Assembly: GCA_034190875.2 (NCBI GenBank) | Contig: CM067356.1 | Location: forward strand, 60,486,708 to 60,550,707 | DNA from: Urechis unicinctus | Lineage: Eukaryota; Annelida; Polychaeta; Xenopneusta; Urechidae | Length of the DNA: 64,000 nucleotides | Direction of reading: 5' to 3' | Notes under the pieces: generated by a model | Seen by the model: the letters and a program-made list of their open reading frames with translations, nothing else | Told to the model about the DNA's origin: nothing | The model's database searches: none | In this document: piece after piece, positions 11,263 to 22,870 of the stretch | How positions within the stretch are numbered: the first letter of the stretch is position 1 | Layout of the letters: each line of letters opens with the position of its first letter | Position numbers and translations under genes: made by a program

Positions 11263-12345
11263 CTACAATAAGAGCGGTTTCTCATCCTCGTGCGCCCCTC
11301 GTGTATCTGGTGGAGGGTCAGAGCTTCCTCTATCTGGAACCACAGGAACCGAGTTGACATCAATATTGCTGCCAATCTGCTGCTCCTCAGTCGCAATGGT
11401 AATCAGATTGTTGTACCCAGCAACGATTCCAATGGCGAGGCTGATATCCGACAGAGCCATGTACAGGCCCATTCAAAAAACATAATCAACCTTTGAGGAG
11501 GCATTCTGGAGGACGTTCTGATACCGTAGGATGGATGAAGGAATGTCCACTGGGGAGTTGATGGCATCCTCAACATTGGCCTGAAATTGCTTTTGAGCGT
11601 TAAAGGACGTCCCAACACCTAGTATCTCTGAGCGGGTCTACTTCTGAGCACTAAGAATGGCCCAGACATAGGTCTTAATGCTGTCGTTAATTCCCTAAAC
11701 GCCGGTCTGTGTAAAGCCCTCAGACGTGTCCAGTATGAAGGTACTCCAGGCCTCGTCTGCTTCAGGTCCTTCTGCTAGATGTAAAACAGCAAACATTTTC
11801 TCCTGAAAGGATTGTAGGTTACTTGCGTGGGCAAAACCTGGCCTTGTATCCTTTTTCGCCTCAAAGGCCATCCGTGTAGGGTCATAACGAACGTTTCGAC
11901 CAGCAACCTTAACGACACTCCCGTAACCATACACATTATGCGCATATAAGACACCAATGCCACTATTGGCTAAGGTTGCCAATAGGTGATGCACTGTGTA
12001 ATAAAGGGGAAAGGTGTATAGAGGTTTCACGAGTGGAATCCCAGCCTCGAGGTGGTTGTGGGTTGAAACGCCGCAGCCGGCTGTTGTACACCACACTGCA
12101 ATGTTTAACTGGTTCTGCCAAAACTGCATTGGATTTGTCAACCAGGCTGTTACCGGCTGCACCTTATAGTTACTGAATTGATCAGGAAACTTTGCTGTGA
12201 ATGTACCTCCTTTGTGAACGACTTGAATTGTTTGTTGGGTTAGTTTATCTACTATACCATATGGGGCTGGATACAACCCGCCCGTTTTATATGTAGCTTT
12301 CCTATTGAAACTAAAGGCTTGTTTATTCATAATGCTATGTATCAC
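11263..12345 (-). pseudogene. Leftward structural-protein candidate of the Polinton-like element
   Basis: The N-terminal part (start near 12,345) is a 216-aa readable block beginning MIHSIMNKQAFSFNRKA, with YPAPYGIVDKL, PMQFWQNQLNIAVW and VLYAHNVYGYG. It is beta-rich and has few charged runs. The C-terminal region, to about 11,263, includes a hydrophobic segment (SDISLAIGIVAGYNN) and a Pro/Asp-rich tail. I recall similar proteins of unknown function in cnidarian and mollusc elements with this polymerase. It is inverted relative to its neighbours, sitting between two rightward groups. A capsid or vertex role is possible but unproven. Broken, with a few breaks. Confidence 0.45.
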
Positions 12346-12469
12346 ACTCTGTCAAATGTTCAAAGCGGCGATGCTGTGTCCCTGCAAAATGCTATTGACA
12401 ATAGTGCAAGTGACCTTTGACGTCTTAGGTCAATCACGTATACTGTGAGTTGCTGTAACACTGAATTAT

Positions 12470-12975
12470 ATGTGTCCATTAGAACGAGGCAAATTTCTAT
12501 CCCCTGGCCTCTGGAAATTCATACTTTTGCAGGATGAATTTACAACTCTAGGGCTTACTTTGGAGAATAATGCTTATAATGGGACAATTACTATCTCAAT
12601 TCCTGATGATTGGGCTATACAATATGGCGACGGTGTGTTAAAAATGTTTGGTCTTGATAAGCCAACTCTGGTTGGAGGATGGTCGTTTCGATGCCCCCTC
12701 GCCCATCATCTTTAGCGTCTTTAACCCACTTTATGTCCACCTCGATCAAGTCAGTACCACGCACAACATGCTTGATGGTACGCCCACTATGCTTCTTGAA
12801 GTTAGGGCTCTTTGGTGATATTATAACCACAAACCTCGCTAATCCTGTGTCAAAACGTGTTACTGTTAGAGCTGTGAATGAGATGAAGGTTCAGATAAGA
12901 GATAATAAGGGTCGTCTATTGAGCAATCACGACTTTCCTGTTGGTGTTGTTCTTCACTTTACACGATGTCAGTAA
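12470..12975 (+). pseudogene. Second structural-protein candidate of the Polinton-like element
   Basis: Readable parts are beta-rich and include KFLSPGLWKFILLQDEF, VLKMFGLDKPTLVGGW and, at the C-terminus, VSKRVTVRAVNEMKVQIRD then NHDFPVGVVLHF. The arrangement resembles a conserved invertebrate-element protein that I remember as a vertex, penton or tail-like candidate. The exact role is not established. It lies just upstream of the fibre-like gene on the same strand, which would suit a vertex-fibre pair. It is broken, with a few breaks. Confidence 0.42.
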
Positions 12976-13059
12976 AAGTGAGTATTTATGGAGCTCAATG
13001 GAAACCGGATAAGGGTGCCGACCTCTCCGAATATGCAATAAAGACCTATGTAGACTCAA

Positions 13060-14063
13060 AAAAATGGATAAAAGTGGCGGAACTATGACAGGAGACCTTG
13101 AAATGAGAGATAATAAAATCGTTTAGCTCGGAGACCCAATATCACTTGAAGATGCTGCTAATAAAAAGTATGTTGATGACAAACACAGGCAGCATCGCAA
13201 GGACTTGAGTGAACACATAACCTCCCAAACAAAACCCCTCATTACTATATGGGCAGAAGTGGTCGTTTGGTGATGGGGCTAGGGTCGAGACTCAAGTGAC
13301 TCTATCAGTGGATATACCATCTTATCCAATGGTAGGATCATGGTTGTCTGCTGGTGTTAGTGCTGATAATGGTCCTATAGACGTGTTTTGTGTTATAAAT
13401 GTGACACTTCAATTGGTAGGAGTTAGTAAGTCTGCTGACCAACGGGCTGCTGTAGTATCTTTTGACCAGCCTTTACAGCTAGATCAAGGCAAGGTTATTA
13501 ACTTTTATACAACCACTCGAAACAGAGGGGCAACTTGGTCTGTAGTATCACTCCTTATTGAACTTGACTTATGTGCCTATAATGGTAGTATGAAACAACA
13601 CGCGCCTATTCCTCCGGAGCCTCCTGATGAGAATCCAGGCCACTTCTATCGGCTGAATGAGATCAGTCCCAAGAAGCAATACCTTGAGAAAGAAATTGAA
13701 AAATATAGTGCTATGTACAAAAAATATAGGTGTGCAGTAAACTCGGTGGACGCAGTAGACACTGCTTTAGTTGCTGTGGGTATGTGTCTTGGTGCAAGTG
13801 GTGCAGGTGTAATGTCTACAGTAGTTGCCATATCTATTGCCACAGTGTTGCGTGCTACTGGGGCCGCTTGTGGGATAGTTGTAATTGCTGGAAAATTCGT
13901 CAGTCAGCGGCTTAGCATCAAGGCGAAAAAGCATGACCAGATCGGCATTCTCACTCACAGCAAATTGAATACCATTGCTGACATTGTATCAACAGCACTT
14001 GAAGATGGTTATATCTCAGATCATGAGTTTAAGCTCGTTTTAGCTGAGCTCACAAAAATATAG
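13060..14063 (+). pseudogene. Fibre-like protein with phage-tail-fibre type repeat and C-terminal membrane segment
   Basis: The N-terminal region (about 13,080-13,190) reads MTGDLEMRDNKIV, then LGDPISLEDAANKKYVDD. This is the M-T-G-(N/D)-L...N-K-I...L-G-x-P...D-A-A-x-K-x-Y-V-D repeat well known from phage tail fibres and collar-type trimeric spikes. Then comes a beta-rich block (VDIPSYPMVGSWLS, GVSKSADQRAAV, VINFYTTTRNRGATW). A coiled coil (KKQYLEKEIEKYSAMYKKY) follows, then a Gly/Ala-rich hydrophobic region (VAVGMCLGASGAGVM, ACGIVVIAGKFV) and a helical tail. A receptor-binding or anchoring role is inferred. The downstream 255-aa part (13,296-14,063) is a single open frame. The gene as a whole is broken. 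Confidence 0.6.
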
Positions 14064-14736
14064 CCAAATGAATGGCGAAATTAAGGCTATATCTGTAAAA
14101 GCACGCAGACTGGTTCAATTGATGAAAAAGACGAAGCATCTTTACCATTGAGAGGGCTGTGAATGAACCGCCGCGACACATAAACATTTTACACAATGTA
14201 AAAAAGTGTAAAAGCCCCTTGGTGTGACCTATCCTCTCCACTATATAGGGGGAGAGGGTGCTATAACTAGGAATAAGTACTGGAAGTAGGAGCAGATACA
14301 TGCAGTATAGAGGCTCCAGGTAACCTCTTCACAATACACAAATGCAGTGGCACTTGACAACTCGAGCACCTGCAGAGACAGTCTTAGTAGGATAACTTTG
14401 TGCTATATAATGATTAGAGCTTGAGCGTAGCACAAATATGGGTGTTCACAAAAAAATGTTATCACTATCTAGAGCGTTAAATTTAGGATGCCACTTGGAT
14501 AGACTCTCCCAATACATGGTTAAAGTGGGTTGTTTTAAGATGTTTTAGATTTCTGGTAATTACATTTACAGAGACTAATTAGTTTAAATATGATGTGTAC
14601 ACTCCAAACATAGTGGCCCAGCTGTGCGAATCATTGCGTGCACACTAATCATATATGAACGCTATGAATCACAGCCGCCAATCATAACGTGCACACATGA
14701 ATCAGCCTATTGAAAAAACGAGGGTATAAGATATAG
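14064..14736. other. Right intergenic part of the Polinton-like element
   Basis: No gene is seen. A GTGCACAC word occurs twice with AATCAT context, about 60 bases apart (near 14,637 and 14,690), suggesting a small direct repeat. No match to the left flank that would mark terminal inverted repeats was found. Confidence 0.4.
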
Positions 14737-14897
14737 AAAGGAACACAGAAGAGCATATTACTGAACTTGAGGGTGATATAGAGACTAAGGATGGTGACCT
14801 TGTGGAACTGCATGATATAGTGAGAGATCTAGAGGTTAAAAACAATGATCTTATGGAGCGAATGGAACAACTAAAGGACCTTGTTAGCAGGTTGTGA
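14737..14897 (+). pseudogene. Short coiled-coil fragment at the right of the Polinton-like element
   Basis: A short open stretch reads as a strong heptad coiled coil: ITELEGDIETKDGDLVEL, then DIVRDLEVKNNDLMERMEQL, ending in DLVSRL. It has no start codon in frame within the fragment. It may be a remnant of another coiled-coil or fibre-shaft gene of the same element. Its role is unknown. Confidence 0.4.
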
Positions 14898-14924
14898 AAG
14901 GCACATTAGTTTACCAATAAACTA

Positions 14925-14961
14925 GCCCCTCGGCTCCGTTTGGGGGTCGGGTCCGAGGCGC
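14925..14961. terminator. GC-rich hairpin after the right-most element fragment
   Basis: GCCCCTCGG at 14,925 can pair with CCGAGGCGC near 14,953 (8 of 9 bases), leaving a G/T-rich loop. An AATAAA lies just upstream at about 14,916. It may mark the 3' end of a transcript of the Polinton-like element. A role in ending transcription is inference. Confidence 0.35.
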
Positions 14962-15390
14962 CCTTAGGGTAAATATCTTCAGTACGATCTTGGCGACGCA
15001 GTTTAGCACTCCGTCCTTCAATGGTATTAGCGCAGCGAGGTCAGGGTGAGCAAAAATCTTGTTTAAGCTGCCAAGCGGTCAGTAGTATACATGGGAGAGG
15101 TTGTGTCCCAGAACCGCTAGTATATATACTACTCCCTCGATGTTAATATTGTGACGCCCTGGCCTGAAAACATTACCTAGACCGTATCATACAGTTATCA
15201 AGTCATTAAGACTGCCTGACTGTTTGCGATTTTTTAAAGTTGAATTTGTGAAAAGGTGAAGCTAACGCTGCATTGAGAAAGCACACAAAATCTACATATT
15301 GAGTCACATTGGCAATATTAAAGTCCAAGTGCTCAACCATGCATGAAAATATATTTTCTTTTGCATGCATGTTAATGATAAATTCACCGA
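14962..15390. other. Spacer between Polinton-like element and minisatellite
   Basis: Mixed-composition sequence without a recognisable gene. The right border of the Polinton-like element may fall in it. Confidence 0.4.
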
Positions 15391-16612
15391 TGTGGTGGCT
15401 TCACCAGTGTTGTGGCTTCACTAAAACTGCGGCTTCATCAATACTGTGGCTTCACCAATGCTGTGGCTTCACCAAGGTTGTGGATTCACCAATATTGTGG
15501 CTTCAACAATACAGTGGCTTCACCAATACTGTGGCTTCATCAATATTGTGGCTCCACCAATATTGTGGCTTCACTAGTGTTGTGGCTTCCCCAATACTGT
15601 GGCTTCATGAATATTGTGGCTTTATCAGTGTTGTGGCTTCACCAATACTGTGGCTTCACCAAAACTGTGGCTTTACAAATGTTGTGGCTTCATTAATATT
15701 GTGGCTTCACCAGTGTTGTGGCTTCTCTAATACTGTGGCTTCATCAATATTGTGGCTTCACCAATACTGTGGCTTCACCAATACTGTGGCTTCACCAATG
15801 TTGTGGCTTCACCAAGGTTGTGGCTTCGCCAATACTATGACTTTAAAAATACTGTGGCTTCACCAATACTGTGGCTTCAACAATACTGTGGCTTCACCAA
15901 TATTGTGGCTTTACCAATATTTAGGCTTCACCAATACTATGGCTTCACCAATGTTGAGGCTGCACCAATATTGTGGCTTCACCAGTGTTGTAGCTTCCCA
16001 ATACTGTGGCTTCACCAAAACTGTGGCTTTACCAATGTTGTGGCTTATTAATATTGTGGCTTCATCAATATTGTGGCTCCACCAATACTGTGGCTTCACC
16101 AATATTGTGGCTTGACCAATATTGTGGCTTCACCAATACTGTGGTTACGCCAAAGCTGTGTTTTCGCCAATACTGTGGCTTCACCAATACTGTGGCTTCA
16201 CCAATACTATGGCTTTACCAATGTTGTGGTTCACCTAGGTTGTGGCTTCATCAATACTGTGGCTTCACCAATACTGTGGTTACGCCAAAACTGTGTCTTC
16301 ACCAATACAGTGGCTTAACCAATACTGTGGCTTCACCAATGTTGTGGCTTCCCCAGTGTTGTGGCTTCGTCAATGTTGTGGCTTGATCAATGTTGTGGCT
16401 TCATCAATATTTTGGCTTCACCAATGTTGTGGCTTTACCAGTGGTATGGCTTCACCAATATTGCAGCTTCACCAATGATGTGACTTCGCCAGTGTTGTGG
16501 CTTCACCAGTGTTGTGACTTCGTCAATGTTGTAGCTTCATTAATGTTGTGGCTTCATCAATGTAGTGGCTTCACTTATGTTGTAGCTTCACAAATGTTTT
16601 GGCTTCACTTGT
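15391..16612. repeat. 18-bp minisatellite, roughly 65-70 units
   Basis: The unit is close to TGTGGCTTCACCAATACT, with alternating AATACT, AATATT, AATGTT and CAGTGTT variants. The period is a multiple of three and the unit lacks stop codons in most frames. It therefore throws up several overlapping long ORFs (up to 268 codons, hexapeptides such as WLHQYCGF), including one on the minus strand. There is no codon-level sign of selection, so it is best read as noncoding. Confidence 0.95.
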
Positions 16613-16914
16613 GTATTATATTCCGTTGAGATATATCGATCACTGGTACTTAAAAAGACATGTTATTTCTAAATGTTATTGTTGTTAAAACCATCATAAT
16701 GACAAAAATGACCGAAACAATGAGTATTATCTTTATTTGTTGTATGTGAGTATGGCTTCATGGGTCTGGTTACGTAATAGTTTTTTATCAGAGTTTCTGT
16801 TTGATGGTCTTGCAGTTATAATGTATGCACCTGTGTATAGTGACACATTGTTGTACATTTAATTTGCTTTGTATTTATCTGCAATTCATATCACCTCCTC
16901 ATCACCAGCCCAGC

Positions 16915-17340
16915 AAGACAACGACCTGGGGTTATTCCTACCACCAGCCCATCGTTACACTGACCTGGAGTTCTTATCACAGGCCAAGTATATCACTGAC
17001 CTAGGGTTCTTATCACAGGTCCAGTATATCACTGACCTAGAGTTCTTATCACAGGCCAAGTATATCACTGACCTAGAGTTCTTATCACAGGCCCAGTATA
17101 TCACTGACCTGTGGTTCTTATCACAGGCCCAGTATATCACTGACCAAGAGTTCTTATCACAGGCCAAGTATATCACTGACATGGGGTTCTAATCACAGGC
17201 CTAGTATATCACTGACCTTGGTTTCTTATCACAGGCCAAGTATATCACTGACCTGGGGTTCTTATCACAAGCCTAGTATATCACTGACCTGGGGATTTTT
17301 ATCACCAGCCCAGTATATCACTGACCTGGGGTTCTCCTTA
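16915..17340 (+). repeat. 36-bp minisatellite inside the left arm
   Basis: The unit is close to TATATCACTGACCTAG, then AGTTCTTATCACAGGCCAAG, about 11 copies. As 36 is a multiple of three it gives a 107-aa ORF of YITDLEFLSQAK repeats and a mirrored ORF on the minus strand. The right arm keeps only about four to five degenerate units (63,665-63,840), so copy number changed after the arms formed. Confidence 0.92.
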
Positions 17341-17459
17341 CAAGGCATCTTTTTTGTTTGGACGGATAGAATCTGTTAAGGACGGGTAACATCTCCTGAC
17401 CACCCGTCCTGACGCGTCCTGGTGACGGGTGGCCATTTTAGTTAATTTCCAGCCCTGGA

Positions 17460-18270
17460 TTAGTGTTCAGCCCTTTGTGTCGTTGTATGATTAAATTCGT
17501 CATAACTTATTATTGAAAATAACATCAAAAGCAGCAGAGCGTCAAGGACTAATGACCTTTTATATCAGGCTAATTGTCCCAAATCATGCATTGGCTTTAT
17601 CATGTCCACATATCCTTGCAACTAACTATAACTCAGAGCTTTATGGCTTTTGACCTCTGACTTGCTAAATAAAAGCAAATTAAAATTTCTTGTTCCTTAT
17701 TAGGCTTAAATGCTATAACTATTTGCATAACAACTTGGCGATGGACTATTGTTGCCAGACAATTGGGTTCGGGGGTTATTGTTCAGCCCTGGTGTGTCAT
17801 TGAATTCAATGTTTACCTATAAAAGCTATGATTAAATGCTGTCATAACTTGTAAATGAAAATCGTGTCAAAAGTAGCAGAGTTTCAATAGCCATCGGCCT
17901 TCTGTCTTTATTGTTAGACAGTGAGATTGACCAGGTGTTTGTGATGACATTTTGCTCAGCAGCACAGATGATAGGATTAACTGCTTTACCTCCTGTTCTG
18001 GGTTTAAGATCATGGTGCTGTTATGGACCCAGATCTCAATTGAATCCTATTTGAGAATCATATTAGCTGTGTTGGTTTATCAGCCCTTATTTGTTCATGA
18101 TTGGCATCTGTATCAGCTTTCCAAACATCATAATTATGCTCATCTATCTCTGCAAGATACCTCCTCATATCATAGGGAGCAGTGTTTTGCTTTAGGGCCA
18201 CTAGGCTCCTGTTTAGTGAAAATAAATATTCTTTAGTCTTATCATTTCATGACATTTGATGATTTGAGAT
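17460..18270 (+). repeat. Block present only in the left arm, with internal tandem duplication
   Basis: In the right arm the sequence flanking this block is nearly contiguous. On the left about 0.8 kb intervenes. Two subrepeats about 310 bp apart (near 17,463 and 17,780) share TTCAGCCC, ATGATTAAAT, GTCATAACTT and then TCAAAAG(C/T)AGCAGAG. It was either inserted in the left arm or lost from the right. A 94-codon ORF at 17,952-18,236 has no recognisable motif. Confidence 0.7.
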
Positions 18271-18279
18271 AAATGTATG

Positions 18280-19690
18280 GTTATTCTGTACATCTGGTGA
18301 ATGCTTTGTCACAGAATCAACTCCAGATCAACATCAGATATGTATGTCCTCATCCTAACCATATACTTTCAGATGTGCACAATTGTATGTGTGACCTCAG
18401 GTTTAGGGCAAAGAGAGCTGGCTTATGTGGATAAGACACCATTTATTCAATGGTTAAGTGACCATGGAAGATCACCCAAAGCCAACCCAGGGGAGCATCC
18501 AAGCATTGAATTCTATTATATTTATGCTCAGCGCCACAGCAACCCTCCTGGTGGTCATTAGTCAATGCCTGTCAACAGTGTCATCTCAGTACCCAGAAAG
18601 AGAAAGTTAAAGTTGCCATCAGTGGTCAATGAAGGATGGTTACATTAATTATTGATGGGTGTTTGTTATTGGTTATATAATTGCAGTTTAAGTGCATATT
18701 GATAAGATCCGGCTTACAATGTGCTTTTACCAATATTTTATTAGTTAATATTCAAATGTAGATTCAGTATCTGTCACATGAGAGTGGATTAGTTTTTACT
18801 TCCTTTTACTTAATAACAAGAAATTGATTCAAGTGACATCTTGTATTGCTGATCAACCTAATCAGGTTGGTAAGAATTAATGTTGTGTAATGTATTACAT
18901 AGATTTCCTTTAGTGCTTTTGATATAAGACTGATAGCCAGTTTGACAAATCAATTTTATATATATGTTTATTTCGTACTCAATTTATCTACATAAACAAT
19001 AATTGTGATGCATCAATTTAGATTAAGGTGCAACATTCAACGGAAAAGAAATAAAACTGTTACGATACTAAAGTATCATCAAATCAATAATTTCATCGTC
19101 GAATTCATCAATCATAATATCATTGTTTTTAACACAAAAATATGTATCTAGGGTACAGACCAATGCATAATTTGTGTAACAGAATGTGCAACTATAACCG
19201 GCGAACATCAGGAGAATCATCTTTTGCTGATTCATGTCGACAAGCTGTTATATGGATTTACTAAATGTGTCTGTATGGAAACCCACCAGGACTGGACCTC
19301 TTTAAATGTGTATTACTGGTAGTGCACCATAAGACGCTGTAGTGGTAGTTCCTGCTGATCATGTTCAAATTGATCTGTTGATATGCTTTACTTGATATCC
19401 TGATCATTGATTTCCTTATATTGTTACACCCTTATGAGGTCATTACGTTCAGTTCATAGAGGTCAATTTATTCTAAATGCCTATATTGTGGATACATATT
19501 TGGTAGAATTTAAGTGACCCTAGATAAGCAAGTGAACAGCAATCAAAGTTTAATCATCAACAAAACAAATTCATCTTCTACCTAGTCCTGACCTTAGCAA
19601 ATCCTTCAGCACATTGCCTGCAGATGCTGCTGTTTTCTTCATTTTGTAAATACATGTTATTATGTGGCAAACTGAATAAAGGCGATATAT
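18280..19690 (+). other. Exon-like block and polyadenylation-like site within the arm, unproven
   Basis: A CATATACTTTCAG splice-acceptor-like sequence near 18,360 precedes an open stretch to 18,561. A GAATAAAGGC polyadenylation-like signal lies near 19,675. Both are also present in the right arm in complement, although the reading frame differs there. The 86-aa frame matches no family known to me. It could be a decayed 3' exon and UTR, or just a conserved part of a repeat. Confidence 0.25.
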
Positions 19691-20989
19691 TTAAAACTTA
19701 AAGATTGTTTAATCCATGTTTTAATCATGGTGTCATGGGGGGATTTATATCATTCACTCTGAAAGATGAGATTCACTAATATTCTCAAAATAAATCTAAT
19801 GAAAGGCAAGACAATGATACTCATATAACAAAGGTAATAAAGAGTGCACAATGAATCAATTTGAGGTCAGTTTGACGCTCGATGAAGCAAATTGTGAATA
19901 TATACATCAACATGTGCAGTTGGACACACCATTATATGACAGACACGTACTTTGATGAGTGCCCTGTGTCCTAAACGTCTCGGCAGGTTTGCATGATTGC
20001 AGTTAATATTTAACAATACGAAAATAAAGTATTGAAACGTATATTATAAGAGCGAGGACCGGGTTCATAACGTTTTGTGTTGCTGCCTCCACTGCTCCGT
20101 GTTATTCTGCGTACATCGAGCTGCTCAGAACTTTACAGAAGCCCGTCAACCCGACCCATTTGTGAAAAGTTATTTGCTGTCAAATTAACATATCTTATTT
20201 CCCTTTTAATTACTATATATAAACACTTCTTATTTCATTTAATTGCAACTGATATAAGATTATCACCTTGTTGTTTTTATTGCACCAAATTGAAGCGGAT
20301 TTGGTAACTTTGGCCATGTGCCGCAAGATTGTCGCCGTGTCGCACAGAGATAAATAGTGACAGCTGTTTGGACTCTCCCGATTCAAGATATGTTGTCCAA
20401 CATCGTTGACAGGCAGATTACTGTGTGCAGAGTGGTTAAATAACATTAAGCCGCCTAAAGTAATCGATACGTATAATTGTTAAAGCAATAACATCAATGT
20501 TGGCAATATCAGAGAATAAATACTTCTAATATATAACCTACGTGCATTTTTGACGACAATCTTCGGAATGTTAAGCATCACTGATTCTTGTTAAAACTCG
20601 CAGTTCTTAAGTATAAACTTATAATCAAATTAACAACGGTTACATTGAAGAACTCTCGTCCTAAAAAAAGGTGACTTTAATACATATTTTCTACGTTCCC
20701 CCGGTACACCTACCGTTAGACAAGGTTCGGAACTTTTAGGAGCAAGACATTGCGTCAGCTTTTCTTGGAATCGCGCTAATAAATTAGCTTCACAATTTTC
20801 TTCATGGCTCATTAAATATTGTGAATGTACAGTTCGAATTATGTATAAACAATGAGAAATCGAAAAAAGTTTCTTTTGGTTCCCAAAAGACCTAAAAACG
20901 GTCATTACTTTGTGTGAGCTTTGCAACCCAAGATTGTATAAACGATGGTCTCTCAGTGGTAGGTTGGCTGGGATAATAATGGTTGGTAA

Positions 20990-21380
20990 TATCGGAAGGC
21001 GCAAAGAGCTGGTCGGCTCTTTTGTTTACTTAAATGGCCAATATGGTCGGTAAAAAGAAACAAATGGTTGGATATATAAAATGGCCAAAATGGTTGGTTA
21101 TATAAAATGGCTAAAACGGTTGGTTATATAAAATGGCCAAAATGGTTGGTTTTATAAAAGGTCCAAAATGGTGTGTTTTTTTTGCAAGACATAACTATCA
21201 TGACCTTTTTGGTTCAACCATTTTGGCCTATGATTTTAATAATCTTCTGAAATAAGTTTTGAATGAAGACATTAACTGAAAGCTGTACAAGGCATACGCG
21301 ATATGACATAATTTGAGCTCCAAAAAGTGGAATAATCGAATGACTCAAAATGGTCGGTTTTGTCGATATTGCCCAGAATG
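20990..21380 (+). repeat. Short tandem repeat of about 31 bp at the inner end of the left arm
   Basis: Units read ATGGTTGGTTATATAAAATG followed by GCCAAA, repeated about four times between 21,040 and 21,175. Further ATTTTGG and CCATTTTGG words follow. The right arm carries the complementary phrases (CCATTTTGGACC, CCATTTTATATA) at 60,860-60,950, with a lower copy number. Confidence 0.8.
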
Positions 21381-21408
21381 GTTGCAATTGTAATCAAATA
21401 AAAATACA

Positions 21409-22496
<1,088 letters not shown>

Positions 22497-22870
22497 TTAT
22501 TCTAGTTTGCAGATAACGTAGCTTTTATAGCTGCTGATGCCGGTTTCATCGGCATTAGACCACTTGATTGTTCTGGATACGCTACGTTTCGGTTTATGGG
22601 TCTTTGAAACATTGACATTTAAACTCAGAAAAACAGGCCTATGGTCAGACAATGTGTCTCCATCATGAGTACATGTATAACTCGAGACTAAACTCCAAAC
22701 CGATCTTACATTAGACACATTAGTATAATCACTGACATTTGACCCAATCGACTCACAAGGTCTCAAACCTTGCTGTTCACAGAATGCATTCACGTGCTTA
22801 GGTCATCTCTTAGAACAAAGAAATCGACATCAGTGTTGACGTTTATTTGCGAATGCATCCATATAAACAT
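22497..22870 (-). pseudogene. LINE fragment: C-terminal part of an AP-type endonuclease domain
   Basis: The minus-strand frame contains VNTDVDFFVLRDDL, NAFCEQQGLRPCES and then DGDTLSDHRPVFLSL. SDHRPV is the conserved C-terminal motif of apurinic-type endonucleases of non-LTR retrotransposons. The following RTIKWSNADETGISSYKSY resembles the K-W...Y linker often found between endonuclease and reverse transcriptase. One in-frame TGA (about 22,794) separates the two parts, and no reverse transcriptase follows downstream. It is a 5'- and 3'-truncated fragment, not a working gene. The clade (CR1, I, Jockey or other) cannot be set from so little. Confidence 0.6.

Larger units (their letters stand above)
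5140..14900. mobile_element. Polinton/Maverick-like element, decayed
   Basis: The family call rests on a protein-primed family B DNA polymerase together with several virion-type genes in one block of about 10 kb. The leftward group is polymerase, small zinc protein, basic protein and jelly-roll-like protein. The rest comprises an acidic protein, a coiled-coil protein, a membrane protein, one leftward structural protein, a second structural protein and a fibre-like protein. No integrase, cysteine protease or packaging ATPase was recognised, and no terminal inverted repeats were found, so the ends are approximate. It is a broken fossil with on the order of ten or more breaks across its genes. 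The proteins remain easily readable, so it is not extremely old. Related polymerase-bearing elements are common in cnidarian and mollusc genomes (recalled family knowledge, not searched). Confidence 0.82.

Noticed and set aside
5140-14900. Terminal inverted repeats for the Polinton-like element
   Set aside because: I compared the left flank (4.6-5.1 kb) with the right flank (14.1-15.3 kb) by eye and found no convincing match, so no ends are claimed.
15309-16386. ORFs of up to 268 aa with Trp-Leu-His-Gln hexapeptides
   Set aside because: They come from an 18-bp minisatellite that is open in several frames at once. No frame is favoured, and there is no promoter or splice evidence.
16915-17340. 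Regular 36-bp repeats considered as a CRISPR array
   Set aside because: The units are contiguous without unique spacers and the genome is eukaryotic. It is a minisatellite.
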